Shown: positions 1 to 6,009 of the stretch, one piece after another
Numbering within the stretch: position 1 is the stretch's first letter
Layout: each line of letters starts with the position of its first letter
NCBI GenBank assembly: GCA_964446285.1
Contig: CAYUNT010000217.1
Location: forward strand, 1 to 7,158
DNA length: 7,158 nucleotides
Origin: CAYUNT01 sp964446285
Lineage (GTDB): Bacteria > Sumerlaeota > Sumerlaeia > SLMS01 > CAYUNT01
Direction: 5' to 3'
Position numbers and translations under genes: made by a program
The notes under the pieces: model-generated
What the model was told of the DNA's origin: nothing
Seen by the model: only the letters and a program-made list of their open reading frames with translations
The model's database searches: none

Positions 1-1441
1 AACAAGCGCAACACCATACCTTCACAACAAGCCCGAAAATGTGTATAAAAGTCAGAAAACACCGCAGGTTAATGAAGGCTGAGGCGAGCAGGAAAAGCCC
101 AAGAAGGACATTGGCGAATGCGGGAGAATGGAATACGGCGAATTTTCCTTTTGGCGGCAATGTTTTCGCATTCACGGGTTCACTGGGCGGATTTTGGCGC
201 GTCAGGTGTTCCCAGGCTTCGGCGCTTATCCAAAGGAGCGGAAGAAGAATCTGCGAGGAATAGAGAAACGCCTCTTTGGGATTGAAATATAAGTAAAACA
301 GCATGAGCGCTCCCGCCCAAACCGCCACTCCCACGAGAAACCGTCCGGCCCGCCGCACGGCCCAGACCGCTGCACAGGCCAGATACCCGATCCAAAGCGC
401 GGCCAGCGCACCCGCCGCTGGATTGGCCCAGTATCCCGCGAGGTTTGCCGCGCCGATTGAACTTTTTAGCGTCTTCAAGGGCGAGACGAGGTTGAATACG
501 AGAAACGACACAAACACATTCAGCCAGTTGTGAATGTGAAGGAAATTGGCGGGGCTGGCCCATTTGTTTGTGTAACTTTTCGAAAAGGTGAAAAACGCCT
601 CTCCATAAATAAACAGATTCGCGCCCAGAAAAACCACAATGGCGGCGAGCGAGGCGGCGGCGCACTTCCAGAGCCATTCGCGCAACTGCCCTCGCCATTG
701 GTTGCGCCATGGCCCGCGCCATAGTTCGCGCCAGCGCCCGCTTTCGCTATCGCGCCTGCTTCCGCGCTCGAATCCCCATACAAAAACAGCGGCAGTCATC
801 ATTCCGAGCGGCGGATTCGCCAGCGCGCCGACTCCTGCCAGCCCTCCGAGGAGCAAGGCCCGCCATCGAGTCAGCGGCGTCTTGTTCCACTTTGCCGCCA
901 CCAGAAAAAACGCCGCCACGCAGGCATTTGTCAGGCCATACGTCTCGGGGATGCAGAAGAAAACAATGTTTGCGAACGACACTCCATAAAGCAAAGCCCA
1001 GAGCAAAGCGGCGGCGGCGGCGCGCCTTCCCGCCAGGCGTTCGCGCAGAAGCAAATAGAACAGCGTCACGCACAACGCCCCAAATCCGGCCAGAACGCAA
1101 TGCGCCGCGCGGCGGTTGTTCAGCCCGAAGGCGTCTTGGAAAAACTGATGAAGCGGATTGGCCAGCACGGCGAAAAGCGGGTGCTTTCGCATGTCGCCGC
1201 CAAAGGAAAAATGCTTGATGTAATGATAGCTGTCGCGTGTGTCCGCGAAAAAAATCCGATCATTCAGGGCGTAAATCCAGCCCGATGTTTCGCGCAAATT
1301 GCGAGAATACAGCGCGAAAAACGCCAGAAAAATCGCCGCCGCCACCAGCCATTTTCCCAGCGGCTTGGGGGAGGATGCGTCTCCCGCGATTTCCTCCGCT
1401 TTGCATTTTGGGGGCGGTGTCTCGTTTTGTTTTTCTTCCAC
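1..1441 (-). CDS. Polytopic membrane protein, possibly GT-C-like; C-terminus cut by window edge
   Basis: An open frame runs from the left edge to 1441 and gives at least 480 residues with no stop. I see a charged, soluble N-terminus (1-29), a first membrane segment (about 31-45), then an external loop with DTRDSYHY (67-74) and RKHPLF (85-90). Several more hydrophobic segments follow (about 114-132, 141-163, 171-184, 195-222, 259-279, 305-320, 341-361, 367-385, 440-460). One long first loop with acidic residues followed by many helices is the layout of GT-C glycosyltransferases and related lipid-linked sugar enzymes. No motif is diagnostic, so the substrate is unknown. A W-R-x-x repeat fills the loop at 237-252. 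The start is GTG at 1441: the frame has a stop at 1459-1457, and GAGGA lies 12 bases upstream of the GTG. The gene is divergent from deoC. Coding is clear; the function is a guess. Confidence 0.8.
   Translation of the reverse strand, partial: MEEKQNETPPPKCKAEEIAGDASSPKPLGKWLVAAAIFLAFFALYSRNLRETSGWIYALNDRIFFADTRDSYHYIKHFSFGGDMRKHPLFAVLANPLHQFFQDAFGLNNRRAAHCVLAGFGALCVTLFYLLLRERLAGRRAAAAALLWALLYGVSFANIVFFCIPETYGLTNACVAAFFLVAAKWNKTPLTRWRALLLGGLAGVGALANPPLGMMTAAVFVWGFERGSRRDSESGRWRELWRGPWRNQWRGQLREWLWKCAAASLAAIVVFLGANLFIYGEAFFTFSKSYTNKWASPANFLHIHNWLNVFVSFLVFNLVSPLKTLKSSIGAANLAGYWANPAAGALAALWIGYLACAAVWAVRRAGRFLVGVAVWAGALMLFYLYFNPKEAFLYSSQILLPLLWISAEAWEHLTRQNPPSEPVNAKTLPPKGKFAVFHSPAFANVLLGLFLLASAFINLRCFLTFIHIFGLVVKVWCCAC
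686..733 (-). repeat. Four tandem 12-base units encoding W-R-x-x
   Basis: Inside the membrane protein, four consecutive 12-base units each begin TGGCGC or TGGCGA on the coding strand. They encode WREL, WRGP, WRNQ and WRGQ (residues 237-252). The block lies in a strongly basic stretch between two hydrophobic segments, so by the positive-inside rule it is probably a cytoplasmic loop. Confidence 0.6.
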
Positions 1442-1616
1442 AGGATTTTCTGTTCCTCAGCGCCGGGCGGCATTTTCGAGTGGGCGCCGGATCGCAATTC
1501 CAGTTTTTTGACCGATACTGGAATGAATGCGAGCGGCCGGCGCATTTTGTCCGCCGATGGATGATATTGTTCCTGGCCTTGCGCCGCAAGCCCGAGCGCC
1601 GCGGAGGAGCCAGGGA

Positions 1617-1677
1617 AACCGTTGAAACGGTTATTGCCCTCTGGGCGATTTGCGAATCCTCGCGATGAATCGCGAGG
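1617..1677. repeat. Cluster of three short hairpins
   Basis: Three perfect inverted repeats lie in 61 bases: AACCGTT-GA-AACGGTT (1617-1632), GCCC-TCT-GGGC (1636-1646) and CCTCGCGAT-GA-ATCGCGAGG (1658-1677). The first and third have seven- and nine-base arms and the same two-base GA spacer. They could form cruciforms, protein binding sites or an RNA structure in the 5' region of deoC. No T-run follows, so they are not an obvious intrinsic terminator. Confidence 0.55.
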
Positions 1678-1728
1678 CGAATGATAAAGAAACCATTATT
1701 CATCTCATGCGTATGCCTTTGGATAATG

Positions 1729-1855
1729 CCTGGAATCCGGAGCAGGAACTGCTCAAAGTGCAGGAAAAATCTTGGGCGAGACGCCCAAGCCACCGGAATC
1801 ACGGGCAAGATGCCCGTGCCACCAGTAACTTTGAACAGTTCCTGGAATCCGGAGC
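1729..1855. repeat. Compound palindromic repeat, copy 1 (16-bp outer arms, two inner hairpins, flanking direct repeat)
   Basis: From the outside in: a 15-base direct repeat CCTGGAATCCGGAGC at 1729-1743 and 1841-1855; 16-base inverted arms AGGAACTGCTCAAAGT (1744-1759) and ACTTTGAACAGTTCCT (1828-1843), matching at 15 of 16 positions; then two inner hairpins with eight-base arms and an AGA loop, CTTGGGCG/CGCCCAAG (1771-1789) and CACGGGCA/TGCCCGTG (1800-1818), each followed by a CCACC spacer. The reverse complement of the core aligns well with the element at 3057-3128. Translated, it gives strings such as HGQDARAT that I recall from chance ORFs in PVC-type genomes. It carries no gene and is probably a small non-autonomous repeat or structured-RNA element. 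Confidence 0.8.
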
Positions 1856-1942
1856 GAGACAATGAAATGCGGATTGCCTGCCAGGGGGCGGGAATGGAAG
1901 ATCGGGCGCGCGTTCGTAATTTGGCGCGCGGCACGTGTTGGG

Positions 1943-1970
1943 TGCATGGGCAAAACGCCCTGTCCCCACC
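1943..1970. repeat. Possible degenerate third repeat copy next to the deoC start
   Basis: The stretch ATGGGCAAAACGCCC followed by a CCCCACCAG tail resembles the CACGGGCA-AGA-TGCCCGTG hairpin and CCACCAG tail of copy 1 (1800-1825). Its stem is reduced to GGGC/GCCC. The downstream GGAGCGCAATGAA also resembles GGAGCGAGACAATGAA at 1851-1866. The similarity is short and may be chance. Confidence 0.3.
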
Positions 1971-1975
1971 AGGAG
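1971..1975 (+). promoter_or_regulatory. Ribosome binding site of deoC
   Basis: AGGAG ends four bases before ATG 1980, which is a short spacing. A second purine run, AGAGAGG at 1984-1990, sits seven bases before an in-frame GTG at 1998, so initiation there is possible. Both starts keep the N-terminal helix. Confidence 0.55.
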
Positions 1976-1979
1976 CGCA

Positions 1980-3041
1980 ATGAAGAGAGGATGCAAAGTG
2001 GAAACGGGCATTTCTCCGCAGGAATTGCAGACAATCGTCGATGAAGTTGTGCGGCGGGTTCGCGCGGCCGTGGAAGGCGGCGGTGCGGCGGGTGCGGCGG
2101 CGGGTTCGGCGGGCGCAGGGTTTGCTCCGGCTGCCGGGCGACACCCCGAGGGATCGGACAAACCTTCGACAGCCTGTTCGCTGGCGCATGGGGTGGCAGC
2201 GCGTCCTCCCGCGACGATCGAGCGCGCCGAGGCTTCCGCTTCCGCTGCGGGCGCGGCGGCATCGCCATCGGCCTCGGCCGCGGCAGGGGCGCAACCCGGC
2301 TCGCTTGTCGAGGCGGGCGCCTGCCGCGTTGGCAGTTGCCATGCGGGCGATTCGCCCGCTTCCGATCTTGATGCCTGCGCGCGTCTTGCTCCGTATCTCG
2401 ACCACACGCTTCTCAAGCCGACCGCTACGGATTCGCAGGTGCGCCGTCTATGCGAGGAGGCGCGCAAACATCGTTTCGCCACCGTGTGCGTGAATTCCGC
2501 GCATGTTCCGCTGTGCGTTTCCATTCTGGCGGGAACCGGCGTCGGCGTGTGCTCCGTGGTTGGATTTCCGCTTGGGGCCATGAGCACGGAATCGAAGGCC
2601 TTCGAGACGCGCAAAGCCGTCGCCGACGGCGCGACGGAAATCGACATGGTGATCCACGTCGGCAAATTGCAGCAGGGCGACTACGGTTATGTGCTGCGCG
2701 ACATCGAGGCGGTCGTCGGCGCGGCGCACGGAACGCACGTGAAGGTCATTATTGAGGCGGCGCTCCTTACCGACGAGCAGAAGATCATCGCGTGCGCGCT
2801 CTCGAAGGCGGCCGGGGCGCATTTTGTGAAGACATCGACCGGATTTGGCCCCGGCGGCGCGACGGTGGCGGATGTGGCGTTGATGCGCCGCGTCGTGGGC
2901 GCGGAAATGGGCGTGAAGGCCGCCGGGGGGATTCGCGATTGCGCCATTGCCCGCGAGATGATCGAGGCCGGGGCAAATCGCCTCGGGGCGAGCGCCAGCG
3001 TCGAAATCATCGCCGGGGCAAAGGCCAAGGGGAATTACTAA
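1980..3041 (+). CDS. deoC: Deoxyribose-phosphate aldolase with N-terminal helix and long linker (likely microcompartment cargo)
   Basis: The enzyme cleaves 2-deoxyribose 5-phosphate to glyceraldehyde 3-phosphate and acetaldehyde. The aldolase domain covers about 136-353: LDHTLLKP (140-147), VGFPLG (194-199), EIDMVI with the catalytic Asp at 222, VKTSTGF with the Schiff-base Lys at 284, KAAGGIR with the relay Lys at 313, and a C-terminal Tyr (353) as in known family members. The usual length is about 220-260 residues; this protein has 353. The surplus is N-terminal: an amphipathic helix (about 11-32, with L16, I19, V20, V23, V24, V27 on one face) and an Ala/Gly/Ser/Pro linker (about 33-133) holding four Cys (65, 115, 120, 133). 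Helix plus flexible linker is the form of microcompartment encapsulation peptides. That targeting is inferred; no shell gene is in the window. The gene stands alone, divergent from the left neighbour and convergent with the right. ATG 1980 was chosen for its AGGAG; GTG 1998 is possible. Confidence 0.95.
   Translation: MKRGCKVETGISPQELQTIVDEVVRRVRAAVEGGGAAGAAAGSAGAGFAPAAGRHPEGSDKPSTACSLAHGVAARPPATIERAEASASAAGAAASPSASAAAGAQPGSLVEAGACRVGSCHAGDSPASDLDACARLAPYLDHTLLKPTATDSQVRRLCEEARKHRFATVCVNSAHVPLCVSILAGTGVGVCSVVGFPLGAMSTESKAFETRKAVADGATEIDMVIHVGKLQQGDYGYVLRDIEAVVGAAHGTHVKVIIEAALLTDEQKIIACALSKAAGAHFVKTSTGFGPGGATVADVALMRRVVGAEMGVKAAGGIRDCAIAREMIEAGANRLGASASVEIIAGAKAKGNY
2312..2359. repeat. Cluster of dyads within the deoC linker coding region
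   Basis: Three adjacent symmetric sequences occur in 48 bases: near-palindrome GGCGGGCGCCTGCC (2312-2325, 12 of 14 bases symmetric), TGGCA-GT-TGCCA (2330-2341), and GCGGGCGA-T-TCGCCCGC (2343-2359, perfect eight-base arms). The last resembles the eight-base-arm, GGGC/GCCC-centred hairpins of the intergenic repeat. The segment encodes linker residues around 112-127 and is in frame, so any insertion was tolerated by the linker. High GC content raises the chance background. Confidence 0.45.
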
Positions 3042-3144
3042 GAGCCTATTCGAAAACCTCTGATGGCTTGGGTATCTTGCCCAGGATTTCCGGTGGCTTG
3101 GACGTCCCGTCCATGATTCTTTGGCAGCTTTTCGGATAGGCTCT
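3041..3144. repeat. Compound palindromic repeat, copy 2, starting on the deoC stop codon
   Basis: The outer arms are AGAGCCTATTCGAAAA (3041-3056) and TTTTCGGATAGGCTCT (3129-3144), matching at 15 of 16 positions; the odd pair would be G-U in RNA. The first base of the left arm is the last base of the deoC TAA. The core between them aligns along its length with the reverse complement of the copy 1 core, including the CATCTTGCCC / TATCTTGCCC and CCGGTGGCTTGG blocks. The inner stems are weaker, for example GGACG-TCC-CGTCC at 3100-3112. The arms are unrelated in sequence to those of copy 1. Between convergent genes it could act as a terminator for deoC, although no U-run follows the right arm. Confidence 0.8.
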
Positions 3145-3174
3145 AGTCGAAGAAGACTTGGAATTTTTCGGCGA

Positions 3175-3243
3175 AAAACGCGAAAAAGCGAAACGGATGA
3201 GAACTCCGTTCATATCTTTCTGTTTTGCGACTTTTCGCGTTTT
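3175..3243 (-). terminator. Long hairpin at the 3' end of the YfhO-type gene, possible terminator
   Basis: AAAACGCGAAAAAGCGAAAC (3175-3194) pairs almost fully with the stretch at 3222-3243, which codes for the end of the YfhO-type protein. Read leftwards, the stem ends in a T-rich stretch. A six-base hairpin AACGGA/TCCGTT (3192-3210) lies between the arms and touches the stop codon. The placement suits termination of the leftward gene, but the stem overlaps coding sequence and the T-run lies partly within it, so the call is tentative. Confidence 0.4.
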
Positions 3244-5939
3244 CCGAGCATTTCCACCGCGAATATCCAAAGCACGATCAGAATTCCCGAAACGGCAGAG
3301 ACGCCGAGCGACAGGCCGTATCGAGCGGGGCAATACGAAAATGTAATATGATGATCGCCTGGCGGCAGTGTGGCGGCCTGCATCCAGTTGTTGGCGAAAA
3401 GCGGCGTCTCCCAGTTGCCTTTGTCCACGCGAACCCGCCATCCGGGCAGCCAAGTCATGCGAAACAGCAGCAGCGCAGGCGCGGCGAGGCGAGCCTCGAA
3501 TTCATACTGATTGGGCGAGGCGCCCGGATTGACTGTGCGCAGCGACTCTCCCCTGGCCAGGGCACCCATTCCGATCCGGTCTGGCGCGCCAGCGGAATGG
3601 GAACATGCGCGGGCGATTTGCTCGATGCGAGAACGAAATGGCGCATCCAGTGCATCGGCGCGAATCCCCTCGGCAACCCGCGCGGCGCTCGGCGGAGCAA
3701 CATACGTCACGCCCCGGACATTGGGACCATAATGCTCCTCTGGGATTTTCCCCGCCGCCACATCGCGTTCGATCGAGGCGATCCCCACGCCAGGAAACTC
3801 CTGCATGGCGCGGAAATCCGTTGCGGGTTTCAGGCCCCAGTAACCGGGGATATTCAGCAGAAAACGCCGTCCGCAAGCCGAGGATCGCAGCAAAGCGCCA
3901 GTGGAAGATGAATCCATGGAACTGAGTCCCGCCAGAACGATCCTGCTGTTGGCCTCGCGCGGCATCAGGGGATCGTAGCCGCCCGTGTCCCACATCCCGT
4001 CGATGTGGAGGCATCGCCCGGGCGGCTCGGAGGGCATCGTGACGCGCCATGGCGGCTCGTGAGCGGCGCGTGTGGCGGCGATGCGCGGCTCGAAAAACTC
4101 GCGCCACTCGCGCGGCGCTTCGATTGCCTCAAAGGGATGGCGGGCGGTCAGAAAACGGGCCGAATGACATAAAGGATCTGCAATGCCGAGCAGCAAAAGA
4201 GCCGCGCGGGCGGTGTTGGCGTTGCGGACCTTCGAGCGCGGGCGGCCTCTTTGCCAAATCCAGTGTTCGCCGGGGCGGAGCGCCGAAAGCAGAACGCCCG
4301 CCACGACAGCCAGCCCGCCCGCAATGAGGATGGAGCGCGCGAATCCGGGCGCCGCCGCCGAGGGATCGCGATACATGCGATACCATAGATCAACGCCGCT
4401 TGGATCGAGTGGCGAGGAACCGCCGGGAAAATACGAGGCAAGCATCAGCGGGCAAATTACAAGCGTGGCGAGCGCGAGCAGGCAAAACAGGATATAAATT
4501 TTGGCAAATGTGCTTGGGCGGGGGCGGCGAATTCGGCGGGGGCGAAGGTGCGGACGCTGGGACACGTGAATTCTCAGGCGGTCCCATTCCAGAACGGCGG
4601 CGAGCGCGATTCCGAGCGCCAGAATAGTGCGCATTTTCAACGGTTCGCGGAACGACGCAAAACCGGGAAGGCGGAGTCCCCAAGTGGCCAGAATGCCGAG
4701 CGCGAGCAAATAAAACGCCGCCTGTGAACGCGCAGAGCGGCGTTTCCAGGCGCTGGCATAGCGCCAGACAAATGCGGCCCCCAGCAGCAGGGGCAGCACG
4801 CCCATATAGGCGCTGGTTTCCCAGATGTTTTTTGCATTGAGATGCGGCATTTCAACATCATCACCCAGCGGAAAAGGAAGAAGCAATTCCGTGACAAAAA
4901 CAAGGTGGTCAAGGGGGGTGGATGAATAGTTCATCTCGATTCCCCCGCGCCCGGTAAATGGAAGATAGGCAAGAGTGGGAAGCCATTGCGGACATGCCAG
5001 AAGCGCCGCGATTCCCCATGCGCCCGCAAATAAAAACGCGGCGCGGGCCAGCGTGCGGCGCCGGGAGGACGCCAGGCACAAAACCGCCTCCATCCAAAAA
5101 AGCATGGCGGCGTATTGCGGCGCGCCTGCCAGCAGCGTCATCGCGTTGGCGGCGCCGGCCATCAAAAGCGGTGGGCGGACGGGGCGGCGCAGAAGGGGCG
5201 CAAGCCACTGCAACATCGCCGCGCACCTTCTCCGAAGTCCTTGCCGGCCTTTAGGTTTATTTAGTCCCGCAGGTCCTTGGGGGCCTTTTTCCTTCGCGCT
5301 ATCCGAAGCGGGCTGCACGAGGTCATAAGCCGATTTGGCAGACCGCATTGCCGCGGGCAGGCATTCCACGGCGCGAAACAGCGCAAGCGCCGCCAGGGGC
5401 ATCCATGCGGACGCGCCAATTACGGTAAAATGCCCTCCGGCGGCGCGGCTTGCTGTGGCAGAACCGAACGCGAATGCTGCCGCGCCCAGGGCTGCTCCAG
5501 ATGGCGATGCGCGAAAGAAAATCCGCAGGCCCGCAAAGGTCAGCCCCGCTGCCAGGGCGAAATGCAGCGCCATCATTACGCCAAGTCCTTCGCGCGCACC
5601 AAGCCACAGCGCCGTCAGGATCGACACCGGATTCAACAGCGCGTGCTGCTGAACCTCCAGCACGGGATACCCGCCAAAAAAGTGGGGATTCCACAAAGGC
5701 AGGATTCCGCGATCCAGCCAGCGGTGCAGGAAGTCCCGCTGAGGGTAAAAGTAACTCGCCAGGTCTGAATTGGCCGCGCCAAAATAGAGAGCTCCGCCGT
5801 GGCGCACAAGAAGCGCGGCGGCGGCGCAAACCGCCGCGGCGAGCAGCCAGGGCGCAAGCCGATCCGCCATCCTGCCGCGCCGGACCAGTCCCGGTTCTTC
5901 GCGGAGGGACTCGCTACTTTGCGGATTCGCGCTAGGCAT
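3210..5939 (-). CDS. Large YfhO-family polytopic membrane protein
   Basis: From ATG 5939 the protein has 909 residues. Its first membrane segment (about 29-44) is followed by an external loop with PLWNPHFFGGYP (81-92), a hallmark of YfhO-type proteins (Bacillus YfhO is linked to lipoteichoic acid glycosylation). About a dozen hydrophobic segments follow to about 590. A large non-cytoplasmic domain (about 600-870) contains GYDPLMPRE (654-662) and ends in WLPGWRVRVD (830-839) and PPGDHHITFSY (859-869), the family's usual C-terminal pattern. A last membrane segment (876-897) and a basic tail close it. The role is probably sugar transfer to an envelope glycan; the substrate is unknown. Residues about 202-237 form an unusual hydrophilic insert. 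Starts at TTG 6023 and ATG 5870 are also open; none has a clear ribosome site, and the 6023 start would overlap rimM by 14 bases. It follows rimM on the same strand after 70 bases and may be co-transcribed with it. Confidence 0.88.
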   Translation of the reverse strand: MPSANPQSSESLREEPGLVRRGRMADRLAPWLLAAAVCAAAALLVRHGGALYFGAANSDLASYFYPQRDFLHRWLDRGILPLWNPHFFGGYPVLEVQQHALLNPVSILTALWLGAREGLGVMMALHFALAAGLTFAGLRIFFRASPSGAALGAAAFAFGSATASRAAGGHFTVIGASAWMPLAALALFRAVECLPAAMRSAKSAYDLVQPASDSAKEKGPQGPAGLNKPKGRQGLRRRCAAMLQWLAPLLRRPVRPPLLMAGAANAMTLLAGAPQYAAMLFWMEAVLCLASSRRRTLARAAFLFAGAWGIAALLACPQWLPTLAYLPFTGRGGIEMNYSSTPLDHLVFVTELLLPFPLGDDVEMPHLNAKNIWETSAYMGVLPLLLGAAFVWRYASAWKRRSARSQAAFYLLALGILATWGLRLPGFASFREPLKMRTILALGIALAAVLEWDRLRIHVSQRPHLRPRRIRRPRPSTFAKIYILFCLLALATLVICPLMLASYFPGGSSPLDPSGVDLWYRMYRDPSAAAPGFARSILIAGGLAVVAGVLLSALRPGEHWIWQRGRPRSKVRNANTARAALLLLGIADPLCHSARFLTARHPFEAIEAPREWREFFEPRIAATRAAHEPPWRVTMPSEPPGRCLHIDGMWDTGGYDPLMPREANSRIVLAGLSSMDSSSTGALLRSSACGRRFLLNIPGYWGLKPATDFRAMQEFPGVGIASIERDVAAGKIPEEHYGPNVRGVTYVAPPSAARVAEGIRADALDAPFRSRIEQIARACSHSAGAPDRIGMGALARGESLRTVNPGASPNQYEFEARLAAPALLLFRMTWLPGWRVRVDKGNWETPLFANNWMQAATLPPGDHHITFSYCPARYGLSLGVSAVSGILIVLWIFAVEMLGKREKSQNRKI

Positions 5940-6009
5940 CGCAACGGCTCGGCGGAAGGAGGGGAGGACAGGAAGACAGAACAGCGAAATTACGGGCAGG
6001 AATGAAGCG
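5940..6009 (-). other. Pyrimidine-rich spacer between rimM and the YfhO-type gene
   Basis: On the transcribed strand this spacer is dominated by C and T (around 5948-5980), with no purine-rich ribosome site and no hairpin followed by T. The downstream frame stays open across it up to TTG 6023, so it may instead code for a short hydrophobic N-terminal extension. I favour a non-coding spacer because of the base composition. Confidence 0.4.

Larger units (their letters stand above)
1442..1979. other. Divergent intergenic region with hairpins and repeats, no convincing gene
   Basis: This 538-base gap separates the leftward membrane protein gene from rightward deoC, so both promoters should lie here. 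I could not pick a convincing -35/-10 pair on either strand. The first 175 bases (1442-1616) show no structure I can name. Three small hairpins follow at 1617-1677, the compound palindromic repeat at 1729-1855, and a possible degenerate repeat copy at 1943-1970 just before the deoC ribosome binding site. Open frames crossing this gap read through the repeats or shadow deoC, and none looks like a protein family. Confidence 0.6.

Noticed and set aside
180..1100. Several 117-180-residue minus-strand frames within the left gene
   Set aside because: They lie in other frames of a gene whose own frame is open from 1441 to the window edge with consistent membrane-protein composition.
1729..1855. CRISPR array or insertion sequence
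   Set aside because: There is no regular repeat-spacer spacing, no cas gene and no transposase; only a compound palindrome is present.
1650..1865. 71-residue plus-strand frame with an HGQDARAT-type string
   Set aside because: The peptide is a translation of the compound repeat; it starts at TTG without a ribosome site.
1935..1979. Longer deoC start at 1935 (15 more residues)
   Set aside because: It has no ribosome site and runs through the possible third repeat copy; ATG 1980 has AGGAG.
1862..2044. 60-residue plus-strand frame with GGAG upstream of its ATG
   Set aside because: It overlaps the deoC start in another frame and has no family features; the ribosome-site-like sequence may come from repeat duplication.
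1260..2405. 381-residue open frame on the minus strand across the intergenic gap and the deoC 5' end
   Set aside because: It is Arg-rich with no recognisable domain, spans the palindromic repeats, and lies antisense to the deoC linker; GC-rich DNA commonly yields such frames.
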